Source: Pinus tabuliformis (taxonomy: Eukaryota > Streptophyta > Pinopsida > Pinales > Pinaceae). Taken from it: DNA of 64,000 nt. Location: contig CM062814.1 in the NCBI GenBank assembly GCA_031772625.1, positions 827,894,757 to 827,958,756 of the forward strand, given 5' to 3'. Shown piece after piece: positions 1 through 11,834 of this stretch. The stretch's first letter is position 1. Each line of letters begins with the position of its first letter. Both the position numbers and the translations under genes were made by a program. The notes under the pieces are model-generated. The model was not told the origin of the DNA, did no database searches, and worked only from the letters and a program-made list of their open reading frames with translations.

Positions 1-466
1 ATAATGAAAAAGACTGAATTTCAATGCTAAGGCACACCATTTCCTAATTAACTGCTAAGAGCTATGCTTTGCAATAATGCTGAATTAACATGAAAAAAAT
101 GGTACTGTCCTAAGCATGGAAGTCAAAAACATCAAGCATCACTATTATGCATGTAAAGGATTGTAATAGATTAGTTTTGTCTTTTTATGCTTTTCATGAA
201 AAATCAAGTGTGCAAGCTAATCTCTTTTGGTGATGTGGCAGGTGGCTTAGGGATGTTAGTGGATGGATGGAAGGTTCAGGAGATGGTTGGAAGGTATGGG
301 AGACCCTTGGGTGACCTTGGGTGGCTTCCTAGAGGTTTTCACTCAATTCATCCTCAAAATAGGTCACTACAAGAAAACCTACAGGATGTACTAGAAACCT
401 ACAGGATTCCCTGTATTTCTATAGGATACAACAGAGAGAAAAACGATGGGTGTTGGAGGTTATGGA
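1..466 (-). repeat. Element B 3' LTR, outer part
   Basis: This stretch aligns with 27062-27530 in the right LTR of B. It ends where element A was inserted: the sequence before the break joins smoothly to 13236 onward when compared with the uninterrupted right copy. About 257 bases of this LTR lie to the left of the window. It holds two copies of the word CCTACAGGAT (near 378 and 398) that recurs elsewhere in B. Confidence 0.85.
462..466. repeat. Target-site duplication of element A, left (ATGGA)
   Basis: ATGGA immediately precedes the LTR start TGTTGG and is repeated at 13231-13235 right after the other LTR end. The uninterrupted right LTR of B carries this site once (about 27520). Confidence 0.9.
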
Positions 467-1108
467 TGTTGGTCGCTCTAATTGTTTTCACAATTCGAGC
501 TCCACATAAATTGTCAACCCGAGAAGGTCTTTTTATTTCAAAGATAATAGCGCACTGGATATGCTCAATTTCAAAAGCGGGATCGATGTTGTAGTGAAAG
601 AAAGACACACACCTGCTGAATTCATTAATCTACTAATTCACACTCTACTTAATTAAAGTTGAAGTCAATTAAATTATAGCAGAAACGATTTCTCAGTTAT
701 AGCAAAGGAAAATCAATCTATAAGGAAAGAAATCATTCAACCATAGCAGGAACAGGACCCTATTCCCTGGTGAGGAACTTCAGCACCTGCTGCCTGGCAC
801 TTAATCACACTGTAAGAAAAGTAACTTCAAGAGATCAAGACCCTATTCCCAGGAACAGGAACCTTCAGCACTTGTCCTCTTGTTTCTAATCACACTGCAG
901 GCAAAGGAAAGCAATCAATGAGAGCAAGACCCTATCCCTTTATGCAGGGATCTTCAGCACATGCTCTCAACATCATTCACTCGTGCATTCAATACGTGTA
1001 GCGCTAAGAAACAGAGTATTGCAAACCATGTAACTAGTGTTTCAACAACAGAATTAAGGGAAGTGCAAACACATAAAGAGATAAACAAACTATAGGAACC
1101 AAAAGGGT

Positions 1109-1151
1109 GAATCTTGTGAGGAAGGCGGGCCCTTTCCTTCTCACAAGATTC
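1109..1151. repeat. Inverted repeat in element A LTR (copy at 12469-12511)
   Basis: The arm GAATCTTGTGAG is mirrored by CTCACAAGATTC with a GC-rich loop, and the stem continues with AAGG/CCTT after one bulge. It is conserved in both LTRs and could fold in RNA. Confidence 0.75.
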
Positions 1152-1291
1152 CCCAGGAGAAAGAATTAAATTGGAACGCTCAAAAGAAGTTTTTATTCAT
1201 CTGTCAAAGTAACTGATACATTACAGAAGGAGACTAGCTCCAGTTCTCCACAATATTGTCTTGTAACTTACAATTCCATCCCCCTCTAATG

Positions 1292-1325
1292 ATGATGTCT
1301 CCTCTTTTTAAAGAGGAGACATCAT
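1292..1325. repeat. 34-bp near-perfect palindrome in element A LTR (copy at 12652-12685)
   Basis: Two 16-base arms (ATGATGTCTCCTCTTT and its complement) are separated by two T residues. The core reads TTTTTAAA, so it could be a TATA-like site within a cruciform, or an RNA hairpin. Identical in both LTRs. Confidence 0.8.
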
Positions 1326-1541
1326 TTACAATTTACATGAGAGCGAATATCTCGATTCTGTTTTCTTCTCCAAAACAGGACTATTCTGTTCTTTTAAAAA
1401 GAGATACTGTTACAACCGAGACAACAGAGGTGCTATCTTCAGGATAATCCAGGTAACCGTATCTTCGGGCTACTGCTACTATTCCACAAAAAGTTCTTCC
1501 AGAATCGCAAATTACGCATAACGGGATTTGCGTGCTTGACG

Positions 1542-1620
1542 GCTGTTTCAGCAACTGAGTTAGCTGTTTCAGCAACGGGGTCAGCTGTTTCAGCAACGGA
1601 GTCAGCTGTTTCAGCAACGG
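1542..1620. repeat. Four-copy 21-bp tandem repeat in element A LTR (copy at 12902-12980)
   Basis: Each unit contains GCTGTTTCAGCAAC followed by a variable tail (TGAGTTA, GGGGTCA, GGAGTCA). The same TGTTTCAGCAAC word forms both arms of the hairpin array at 5632-5747 in the interior of the element. Confidence 0.9.
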
Positions 1621-1870
1621 CCGCTTGTTCCCAACAAGGCATATAACTTATCTGCGATCTTTGACTTGTGTTAGCAACAATGCACTTCAATTAATGATGA
1701 AATATAAGAGTATTGCGGAATTAAATGTAAGACAGATTAATCGTATAATAAAGAAGAGGTTTCTATATACCTTGGGATAAAGTGGATGAAAAATACATTG
1801 AAGTTCATAGTTTAAGAGTAGAGTGGTGTCAAAATATATAGCAAAAATGGTACATAGTGGAGTCCTAACA

Positions 1871-1882
1871 TCCCCCCCAGCT
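1871..1882 (-). other. Polypurine tract of element A
   Basis: On the minus strand this reads AGCTGGGGGGGA directly before the 3' LTR start, the expected place for the plus-strand priming site. Confidence 0.8.
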
Positions 1883-1910
1883 AAAAATGTTGCATGTCCT
1901 CAGGCAACCC

Positions 1911-4900
1911 CTAGTCTGAATCAGAGTCTGAGTACTGGGACTGAGCATGCAAATTACTCAAGCAGTAGCTGGAGAAGGTGGCATCTGTAGGAGCTCGGAA
2001 TCCGCTGTTGGTCTGCAAATGTTGCCATGCCAAGGCTTCCTCTCTGTCAGTCAACTGGTAATGACATTGATATTCGTCTGAAGGCAGCCATAAAATTGGA
2101 AAACGGAAATGATACCCGATCCAGTTTACTCCACAATGTTGAATGCAATCAATGTACTTAGGGACCCTGGATAATGCAGCTTGAAGATTGAGAGGGTTAA
2201 AAGGATGATAATCCTGTCTTTCCTTACATGACTTCTGCCAAAAGATATCATTGGCCTTCAATGCAACAGTACCCTTCATTCTAATGTGCTCTTGACACTT
2301 AAAAAGTATTGAAGCCTGTAACTGCTGTATGTGCTCCTTCATTCCTGGCTTCTGCAAGAATTCATAATATTGTGCTATAAACGTGGCTGGGCCTACAGGC
2401 TCTGGTCTAATCCACAGGAGTTTATTCTCCTCATTATGACTGCTTGCAGTGAACGCAGTCTGCCAAGTGAGCTGGTTAGACAAAAATGAAGCAAATGCCC
2501 TGATTTGTATGTCGCCTGCAATTGGAATAAGATTAACTCTCCTATCTTCGGGAATGGCCTCATTATGAAGGTAGAGTTCACACAGCAGATGCTGGTCACT
2601 TTCAGGGGCCTCCTTAAAGGTCTCAACAAATTTCTCTGAAGTCATTAATTCATATGGTCTGCCATTTTCTATTGCTTTTAATTGAAAATAAACTAATCGT
2701 TCAGAAAGAAAGAGAGAGTAATTTACAGAGGGTTTACGTGTAACCATCAATTTCCGCACTAATGAGAACATCAAGGCTATCCGTGCCTTAGACTGTCTGG
2801 CTTCCTTCTTATACTCCCTGTGCTCTTGCAGTATTTGGTCCCAGCTATCCCAGTTAGCATATATATGGTTCTGCCATTCCAACTTATGCTGTCATAATAT
2901 TATATCTTGTTCTTCAGCATATTGCTTCTTCCATCTGTTCATCTGTTCCAATGGATTCCATGGCAGAGTCTGTGTCTTTTTGACAGAAGTAGTGGGTTGG
3001 GACACTGTTTCCTCTGTCTGGATGGCTGCCTCAGAGGTAATGCGTTGGGGCATTGTTTCCTCTGTCTGGATGGCTGCCTCAGAGGTAATGCGTTGGGGCA
3101 TTGTTTCCTCTGTCTGGATGGCTGCCTCAGAGGTAATGCGTTGGGGCATTGTTTCCTCTGTCGGGATGGCTGCATCCGCCTGCAAAGGATGGGATATCTG
3201 TGGTTTGATTTCTTCTTCTTCTTGCTTTATAGAGGGTCCTACTGGTTCTTGTGGAGCAGTAGGGCATTCCTCTTTTATTCCACCTGTCGTAGATGTTTCA
3301 GGGAGCTGAATCTTAACTAATTTGTAGCCTGCATCCTGGTAAATGCTGCCACACTCCTTGCACATATATTCCATACATGGCTCCTTATTTTGCATTGAGG
3401 CTACGTGTGCTAATGTATGGAGATTCAGTTCTCTTTCAAAAGCCTCTCGAGCCATGGTTAGTTCAGTTTTGTAAGCTTCTAATTCAGACTTCAGGAACTC
3501 ATTTTCCTCCAGTAGAGATGTCATAGTATGTGAACCCTGTGTGCTGATTGGCTCTGTTGGAATATTTTGTTGATGCACAGTCGTAGCTGGTTCTTGTACC
3601 ACAGTGGGTGGTTCTTGTGTTTCATCCAGTGAGCGAGAAATGGATTCTTGTGCTCCAGTGGCTGGTTCTTGTGTTTCAGTCACTGGTGATTTCCCACTAT
3701 CGTCCTGCTTGGTGTATTTTTGTGCCTCAGTGACTGGTTCTTGTGTTTCAGTCACTGGGCAAGTGACTGGTTCTTGTGTTTCAGTCACTGGGCAAGTGAC
3801 TGGTTCTTGTGGAGCAGTCACTTCTTGGCCCATAAACAATGTCATATTATCCCGGGGCGCTGGTTCTTGTGTGGCAGTGCCTTCGGACGAGCCGGGTTGG
3901 GAAGTTTGGAATGGGGATAAAGATTTTAATAGAATAGTGGCAAAGTCAGGGAAAATGGAGGTGGATTTTGTCTCAACAGTCGTTTTCCTTTTTCTTTTTG
4001 GTAGGAAGGCAGCAAAATTGCTGCCCTTCCTTTTCTTTGAAAGGGAGGGCTTTTTTCTGGGGACAGGGTTTTCCGGAGGGGTAAGAATTTGAGATGTGGA
4101 CCTTGTCCGTGGTCTGGAGCCTGCGACTGCTGAGGTTTTCTTCTTTTTCTTAACGGGTGAAGAAGGGGGTGTTAGAGAATCGTCACTAGGGACTGGAATA
4201 GTGGGGGCAGTTGGCTCTGCTAGATGAGGCGAGTTCGGGGTTGGGCCAACTGGAGAATGCGGAATTTATTCCTGTTGTTCTTCATGAGGAATCTCTGGAA
4301 TGTCATGAGGAATTTCAGATGGTTGAGGCATTTGGTCCTGCTGAGGAATTTCCGGAATATCCTGAGAATTTTCGGGTGGTTGGGATATTGGGGTTTGTTG
4401 AGGGATTTCGGGCGGCTGGGGAATTTCAGGTACTTGTTGAGGAATTTCGGGTGGCTGGGGAATTTCAGGTGGGGCATGCAGAGGGGGATTTTGCTGAGCA
4501 AAACCCCTCTGTATCAGCAACTGGCATAAACGGTGATGGGTAAGGGATGACATTGGAGATTTGGCTCGTTTACAATAATAAGACATGTTTTTAATACAAC
4601 CAAGCAGATAATAGGGGATATTAATCAGTCGTCCATTCCTCAAGTGATTCATCAAAACAAAATCATGATTGTACACTACCTGATAACGCCCCTCACATGT
4701 TAAGTAGTGTTTGATGAACTCTGCCACTGATGGCCATGGTTGAGGAAGTGAGTGCAGACTAACCCCGCGGCCTCTGGGTTCCACTTGCTCGTCCGGGTGC
4801 AGAAATTCTTGCTGTGCGTTAAGAACGACCTGCTTCCTGCTAAACCAGCGAGTGCCCTCAGCTGGCAACCCTGCTACTTGCACTATTTCATCCTCTGTTA

Positions 4901-5099
4901 CTGAAATGCGAACCCCTTGGACCACTGAAAAATTGTCTTCAAGGTTTTGTGCAAATTCTAAGACTTGTTCCTCGTTAAATTCCCCCAACCTTTCGAAATA
5001 TACTGTCCATCCCGCTTGTTGGAAGATCTGATAGACTTCAGGAAACAATTGAAGAAGACTTATGGAGCCGGGCTCATGTCTAACGGCCGACCCTCCCAT
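1911..5099 (-). pseudogene. Element A third ORF (env-position ORF of Athila type), two nonsense codons
   Basis: A single reading frame of 1063 codons after pol, interrupted only by TAA at 4266-4268 and TGA at 2892-2894; both fit C-to-T changes (CAA, CGA). The N-terminal part (5099 to about 4480) is a compact domain with the motif CEGRYQVVY followed by an LRNGRLINIPYYLL segment, shared with the matching ORF of element B. It weakly resembles the 'putative plant transposon protein' domain found in plant repeat ORFs. Next come a Pro/Gln-rich repeat of PPEIPQ type, basic clusters (KKKKK, KKRKGS, KRKRK near 4155-3985) that look like nuclear localisation signals, TQEPVT repeats, a helical stretch, four 16-residue repeats (EAAIQTEETMPQRITS) and a C-terminal domain ending in a VNWIG motif also seen in B. 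I see no convincing signal peptide or membrane segment, so an envelope role is not supported. Function unknown. Confidence 0.75.
2988..3175 (-). repeat. 48-bp in-frame minisatellite in element A third ORF
   Basis: Three full copies start at 3021, 3069 and 3117, with partial copies on both sides. The unit is exactly 48 bp, so it expands as 16 residues without breaking the frame. Copies are nearly identical, which suggests recent expansion. Confidence 0.9.
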
Positions 5100-6086
5100 G
5101 GCTGTAGCTTTGAGTTTTCCGCAAAGGCGCAGACACAGTAAACACAGACCCTGATCGCGCTAGTTGTTGCAACAGAGGCTGCATAGTCTAAATGACGACA
5201 GAAATAGATATGACAACGGGCGGCTGCTTGGTTCATGCGAAATGATTATTCTATTTTCGGAATTCCCCCCCCCTACGTATGGTGTAATAATGATTGGACG
5301 TGTAAAGATATGCAATCATTATGAAATGAAATCCTCTCTTTAATATGATTTAACCGAATTACATTAAAACCTTATACCTTACATTTTACCTTTGATTTAA
5401 TAATTCGAAGTGTCGGTTGCTTCAAAATAGCTTTAATGTACATGGAAGAATTTGTAGATTTTTAGAACGGAGGTGTAATTGAATCTGGTACATGCTGAAT
5501 AGTTTTCACCAAAAGGATCTGAAGTATAATCGTGGAGAACTAGAAAGCTCATATGACAGCAAAGAGAGATACTGCTTTGATGATAACAAGTTGTTGAGAC
5601 TGTTGTTTGAGCAACTGAAAAATGAACGATACGTTGCTGAAACAGGTGTTTCAGCAACGGGAGAAATCGATAATACATTGCTGAAACAGGTGTTTCAGCA
5701 ACGGGGGAAATCAATGATACGTTGCTGAAACAGGTGTTTCAGCAACGGGAAAATCAGATAAATGGGATAACTGACTTAGGTCCGTGAATGATAAGGGATT
5801 ATTTCGGCAGTAAGGGGTGGGAAATACTAACTGAAGGAGGATATTTCAAGGGTGGTGGGAGTGGGAATAATAGAAGTAATGTGGGTATGGAGGGATATTG
5901 CTTTAAGAAAGAGGGTAAAATGATGGGAAGAAGCTTCTTGATTTAAAGCTTCAGATCTTCTCATGATGAATCTGTCCTCCTTATTGCTTTTTCCAGAATC
6001 TGCAAAATTCAATTGTAATATGCCAATCCTTGACAGGGATTATTAGTGCTAAATCTAATCTAATACTAAAAATATAGTGCAGAAAA
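5100..6086 (-). other. Element A spacer between pol and third ORF
   Basis: Nearly 1 kb without a supported gene, between the end of pol (6087) and the start of the third ORF (5099). The only strong structure is the palindrome array at 5632-5747. In such elements the downstream ORF must be expressed by splicing or from an internal promoter. This spacer is the natural place for that signal, but I cannot assign a specific splice site or TATA box. Confidence 0.5.
5632..5747. repeat. Three-copy 44-bp array of 28-bp palindromes
   Basis: Copies at 5632-5659, 5676-5703 and 5720-5747, each with arms CGTTGCTGAAACA and TGTTTCAGCAACG around a GG centre (the middle copy has one mismatch). Spacing is exactly 44 bp. 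The arm is the same word as the 21-bp LTR repeat at 1542-1620. Confidence 0.93.
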
Positions 6087-9000
6087 TTAAGTACTGTGAG
6101 GAGCAGAAGACTCCCCTAGAAAAAGATAATGAATATCAGTCATGCAAGCAGTCTTGAAATCCTCTTTAGAAACAGGGCGCTTATATAGACGGAGCCTATG
6201 GCCATTGACTAGTAGAGGTGTTTTAGCATCATCAATTGTTACAAGCCTTACCGTTCCGTTTGGAAAGACATCATCTACTTCATATGGTCCAAGCCAACGT
6301 GTACGTAGCTTTCCCTGAAAATTTTCAAACCGAGAGTCATACAATAAGGCCCAATTACCTTTTTGGAACTGCTTGTGTTTGATAATTTTGTCATGCCACC
6401 TCATCCTTTGTTGCTGAATCATGTTTGTTTGATGAATGGCATCTAATCTCTTTTCATCCAACTCCAAAAGCTGCTGCAATCTAGCTGTCTGCACATCATT
6501 CAAATCAAGATTAACAGCTAAAGCAATCCTTAAAGTTTTAATTTCAAATTCCACAGGAAAAACAGCATTTTTACCATAAACCAATTCATAGGGGGAAAAA
6601 CCTGTAGTGTTTCTCCAAGTAGTCCTGTAAGCCCATAATGCCTCAGGGAGCCTTTGGGACCAATCCTTTCGGTTGTCCTTCACTGTTTTAGTTAGAATGG
6701 CCTCTAAAACTTTGTTTGTGCTTTCCACCTGCCCATTGGCCTGGGGGTGGTATGGTGTAGTCATTCTATGTTGAATATGATATTTGTGAAGGGTAGATTT
6801 AAAACCATGAGAATTGAATGGAGGTCCTCCATCAGTAACTAGCTCTCTGGGAATTCCAAATCTAGTGAAAATTTATTCAAATAAGAAGGCTAGAACAGCC
6901 TCTTCATTGGCTCTAATAAGTGCTTTGGCCTCCACCCACTTAGTCATATAGTCTGTGCAGACTAATATATAGGTTCTTTGATTGGATGGAGGATTAATGG
7001 GTCCTATGAAGTCCAAGGCCCATCTTTCAAATGGTTCAGAAACTACCTGGGGATTTAATGGCATTTGGTCTCTATGATTGGGTTGACCCATTCTCTGGCA
7101 GCTGTCACAAGCCCTTACATACTTCTTTGCATCCTTAAATAATGAGGGCCAATAGTAACCCATCCTCAGAATTTTATGCGTTGTTCTTTTATCAGCAAAA
7201 TGGCCTCCACAAGGGCCATCATGACAAGATTTCAATATGTCATACACTTCATCTTCTCTAATGCATCTTCGGATCTCCTGATCAAACCCAGTATAGAAGA
7301 GACACCCGCTTATCCAGCTGTACCTGGCACTTTGTTGAACAATTCTTCTCTTTTCTCTATATGACAGGTGTGCTGGTAGTTTTCCTGCAACCAAGTAATT
7401 AGCAATATCTGCATACCATGGAGAATGAGCAGAGACTGCAAACAAATATTCGTCAGGAAAACTATCATCTACTGGAATATCATTGTCAGTTTTTAACCGT
7501 GAAAGAAAATCAGCCACCACATTTTCTTTACCAGGCCGATCTACAATTGTAATATCAAATTCCTGCAATAGTAATAGCCATCTGGTAACTCTAGCATTTG
7601 TGACAGATTTGTTCATTAAGTATTTAATAGCTGAATGATCAGTGTGCACAAAAGTAGGATAACCAGTAATATAGTGTCAGAATTTATTAATGGCGTAGAT
7701 TACTGCAAGGAACTCTTTCTCGGTAACTGTATAGTTAAGCTCAGCAGAGGTCATATTCTTACTGATAAAGTATATAGCATAAGGAAGATGATTTTCCTCT
7801 TGTCCCAAAACCGCTCCAATAGCAATGTCTGAAGCATCAGAAGATATGTGAAACGGAAGATTCCAGTCGGGCCCCCTCAAAATAGGAGCAGTAGACAACT
7901 GATGCTTCAGTTCTTCAAAAGCTTTCTGACAAGAATTAGTCCACTTGAATTCAGCATTTTTCATAAGCAATACAAATAGTGGAGAAGCTATTTTAGAGAA
8001 ATCTTTAATAAATCTCCTGTAATAACCAGCATGTCCTAGAAAACTTCTCACATCAGTTTGAGTTTTAGGAACAGAAAGATTCTGAATGACCAATATTTTA
8101 GATGGATCTACCTGAATACCTTGAGATGAAATGAAATGTCCAAGCACTATTCCCTCACTCATCATCATATGGCATTTTTCGGTACTTAGGGAGAGGTGAG
8201 CTTGAATACATCTTTTAAGTACTTTCTCAAGGTTTTGTAATGCCTCTTCAAAAGACACACCATAGGGGGTAAAATCATCCATAAATATTTCCATACAATC
8301 ATTCAGCATATCGGAAAAATTTCCTATAACAGCTCTTTGAAAAGTTGCTGGTGCATTGCACAACCCAAATGGAAGAACTCTATAGGCGAAAGTTCCCCAG
8401 GGGCTGGTGAAAGTGGTCTTGTCTTGATCTTGGGGTGCAATTCTTATCTGATTATACCCACTGAATCCATCTAGAAAAGAAAAGAATTTCTTCCCTGCAA
8501 GACTGTCCAACACCTGATCAATGAAAGGTAAGGGAAAGTGATCCTTTTGAGTAGCTTTGTTTAAAGCTCTATAGTCGACACATACCCTCCATTTCCCGTT
8601 TTTCTTAGGAACAATTACTAATGGGGAAACCCATTCACTGTCAGATATGGGGTATATAAATCCTGCGTTAAGCAGTTTTTGAAGTTCTTCTTTAACAATT
8701 TCTCGTAAATTAGGATTCATTCGTCTTTGGGGTTGACAAACAGGTCGGCATCCCTCTTTAATGTAGATTCTGTGAGTACATAATTCAGAAGAAATACCTT
8801 TCATGTCTGTGTAATCCCAGGCAAATGCCTCCTTATATTCGTGTAATAACTTCATTAGCTGCTGTGTTTCAGCATCTGTTAGATCAGGATTTATGTTTAA
8901 TGTCTTACTGGGTTCAATTTCAACTGTTATGCTTTTAGATGAGATCGTGGTCAAAGTTTGAGATGAATCTTCAGATTCAATCTTTTCTTGTGCATCAGTT

Positions 9001-11759
9001 TCAAAAATTGCAGTTAATTGATTGTGTGTTTCAGCAATGACAGAAGAAGGCTCACAAATAAAATTATTGATTATCTCATCTTCTGTATTCTCTTTAAGAG
9101 TTAAAGCTTGTCCTATAGTTAGAATCGGCTGAACAGCATTATCATCATAATCCATCCATATAGAATCTTCATTATTGACTACTGGCGTAGCGTGAGGATA
9201 AAGAGTTAATTGTTTTGTTTCATAACCATTAGAAATTGTCATTGAACCAGATCTGCAACTAATAAATGCATCAGCTGTGGCCAACCATGGCCTTCCTAGA
9301 ATTAAGGGATGTCCCCCCAGCTTTGTTTTAGTTTGCAATACAACAAAATCAGCTGGATATTTCCAGGATTCAACTGAAATGAGTAGGTCTTCAACAATCC
9401 CTTCTGGCTTAATTGTGGAACGGTCAGCTAACTCTAAGATGGTGGGTGTATCTCTGATTGTGTTATTCAGCTGTAACAATTGTGAAGTTTCTAGAGTCAT
9501 TATATTAATTGCTGCACCTAAGTCTACCAGAACTCGGGGAATCATTGCTTTACCAATCTGAACTGTGACAGTAGGATGGCCAGGATCACCATATTTTACA
9601 GGAGGGGCTTTTCCGGACATTAATGCAGACAAGTCTCCCATCACATGTACTGTAAGGGGATCCTTGGTTTTCCTACCAGGTTTCTTAACACAAATATCCC
9701 TTAATGTTTTGGCATAAATTGGTACATCTCTTAATGCTTGTAAAAGTGGAATTTTAATATACAAATTTTGCAATTCCCCCATAAAATTAAAAGCAGGTGT
9801 TTCAGCTGTTTTGGTTAAAACCAAACGCTCGGGGAATGGTGCTTCTGTTAATTCAACATTTTTGTTAGGAGGTGGTTGAGCTTCTTTTTGTTTCTCGGTT
9901 TCATTTTTATCTGAATCAGTTATGTCATCAATAATAGGCTCTACTATTCTTCCAGATCTCAGATGAATATCATTACATTGCATAGTAGGGAATATAGACT
10001 GATTCTGAATATCAATGAATTGCACAACTTTATTATTGGGGTTAGGATTTGGTTGCACAGGTAGTTGGGGTCTCATTTGGTTGTTTGGCGGAGCATTTGA
10101 TGGCAGAGAGAGTGATTGTTGGAATTGAGGCATTTGATTTGGGTACGGGAGTGATTGACTATTCCAATTTGGGTTCCAAGGATTGAAAGGAGGTGGTTGC
10201 TGTGGAGGCCAAGGAGTCCACATTGAAGGATCAACAAAGGGAGGGTTTTGCATTTGCATGGGTGGGAAATTCATTTGATTGAAAAGTGGATATTGCATTT
10301 GGTTGAAGGGGGGGTAACTTGTTTGGCCAAAAGCAGAATAATTGTTCCAACGATTAAATGGCATACCAGAGTTCGTACCTTGCCCTTTAGGTTGCCATTG
10401 TCTTCTTTGAGTTAGCAGGTAAACTGCCTTAGCTTCTTCTTCCGTTGGCTGCAACGCTGCTTTTATTCCTGGTAGAGATGGACACTGTTCTGTCTCATGA
10501 TCTTTCTCACAAAGGGTGCAAACTGGTACTTTATCTCTTGGGCATTCCCTTAGTGGATGCTTGTCTCTACATTTCGGGCAAAAGACAGCCAGAGTTGCTT
10601 CTGCTTCGGCCTGCTTCTTCTTAACCTGCAAAGTCTCAATCTGCGAAGCAAAAGAACTTAACATTTCGGTTTTAAATTCTTCAAGTAAATTACCTATTTC
10701 TGCTCTTGTTGCTCCTCCATTGGCCGATTTCTGCACCCTTGAATAGGTGGAGTCTCTTATTCTGTTTCTTGCAGCTCCCCTAGAGCACCTTTTAGCAAGT
10801 TCAAAAATCTCATCATATGATTCTTTGGATATATCTCCCTTAGCAAGCATATTTAACATATTTAAACAATCATCCCTTAAACCTCTAAGTAATATTGTTT
10901 TACGAATTTCCTTACTTATATCCGGATGATCGGATCTCTGTATGTTGTATTGCAGCCTTTCTATGTAGTCCTCCAGACTTTCATCCGATTTTTGTGCCAT
11001 ATTGAATAGTTCATCCTTCTTCTCTCTCGTCCGGCAGTAGTCTTGATATTTAAGCAGAAACTTTTGTTTCATTTGTTCCCATGTTGTGATTACCTGACTT
11101 CCAAGGCTCATGAACCACCTTAAAGCATTCCCTTTTAAGGTGGCTGGAAACAGCTTCAATTTTTGAGCATTAGTAACATAATCATAACTTCTGCATAAAA
11201 TATCAAATTCAAAAAGAAATTCGTCAGGATCCTCAGTGGATAAACCATGAAAGTTAGGTAGAGCAGACAATGGGATATTTTTCATTGTTCCTGCAGGAAG
11301 ATCACTGATGGGAAATCCTAAGGTAGAAAGGGAATTTTCATCCCTTCTTTCTTCTTCAGGACCTGCACGTCCTCCTCCAAAGAGGAATGCATCATTGTTA
11401 TCTTCCATCGTTGGCCTTCCTACTGCACTTTCTCGATCGTCAGAATCCTCTATTGGTTCTTCAATGTTTTCTACCAGTCGTCCAACGCTTTCTACTATTT
11501 CCTCAATGTGTTCTACTGATCTGCTAATACTTCCCTCTGACTCTTCAGCGCCGGCTGCTGGTTCTTCTGTATTTTCAGGACCCACAACTTCCTCTGTTCT
11601 GTAATCTGACTGAGGAGAAAGCTGGAATTTTGATTTCCGAGAACTTAATCTTTGTGATGATTCAGCCTTCGATACAATCTCGTCAATAAAAGTTTTTCAT
11701 CCTCCCCAGCCCTTGCCACCTGTGCGGTTATTTTTCTTCTGGTTTCCTCGTCCTCTCAT
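6087..11759 (-). pseudogene. Element A gag-pol polyprotein, three nonsense codons
   Basis: One frame of 1891 codons. I place the start at ATG 11759-11757, just past the primer site, because the frame stays homologous-looking upstream of 11585 and is cut only by TGA at 11697-11699. Further stops are TGA 7677-7679 (an Arg codon in NKF-R-HYITGY) and TAA 6873-6875 (a Gln codon). Order: Arg/Gly-rich N-terminus; Gag core about 11330-10740; two zinc knuckles of form CX2CX3HX4C (about 10585-10470); Pro/Asn/Gln-rich linker; retropepsin with VDLGAAINIM (about 9535); RT with the catalytic FMDD box (about 8285); RNase H beginning FHISSDASD (about 7855); integrase with HHCC finger (about 7210-7090) and D-D-E core including PYHPQANGQVES; C-terminal tail. 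It would make the capsid and all replication enzymes. Nonsense without frameshifts implies recent inactivation, or mobilisation in trans. Confidence 0.93.
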
Positions 11760-11814
11760 ACAATCTGCACATTAAAAAGAAAAGATGAATTCTTTTGAAA
11801 TCTATAATTACCTT

Positions 11815-11831
11815 CCCCGGCAACGGCGCCA
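11815..11831 (-). other. Primer binding site of element A, tRNA-Asp
   Basis: Plus-strand CCCCGGCAACGGCGCCA equals the 3' end of plant tRNA-Asp(GTC) including CCA, so the minus strand is its exact complement. It lies three bases from the 5' LTR. tRNA-Asp priming is typical of Athila elements. Confidence 0.93.
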
Positions 11832-11834
11832 AAA

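Larger units (their letters stand above)
467..1870 (-). repeat. Element A 3' LTR
   Basis: Begins TGTTGG and ends CTAACA on the plus strand, and is about 99% identical to 11835-13230. It carries 8 bp absent from the other copy (near 665-685). Inside are a 43-bp imperfect inverted repeat, a 34-bp near-perfect palindrome and a four-copy 21-bp tandem repeat. Short frames within it (for example 1381-1690) come from the tandem repeat and are not considered genes. Confidence 0.95.

Noticed and set aside
1381..1690. Short LTR frames with VAETA-type repeats (also 12741-13050)
   Set aside because: Produced by the noncoding 21-bp repeat in two frames; no start context or conservation beyond the LTR itself.
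2907..3320. Plus-strand frames over the 48-bp repeat
   Set aside because: Shadows of the minus-strand third ORF created by a frame-neutral tandem repeat.
1911..5099. Calling the third ORF of A a viral-type envelope gene
   Set aside because: No signal peptide, membrane anchor or cysteine-rich ectodomain is visible; basic nuclear-type motifs are present instead.
5632..5747. CRISPR-like array (regular repeats with spacers)
   Set aside because: Only three units, spacers are similar to each other, and the setting is a plant retrotransposon.
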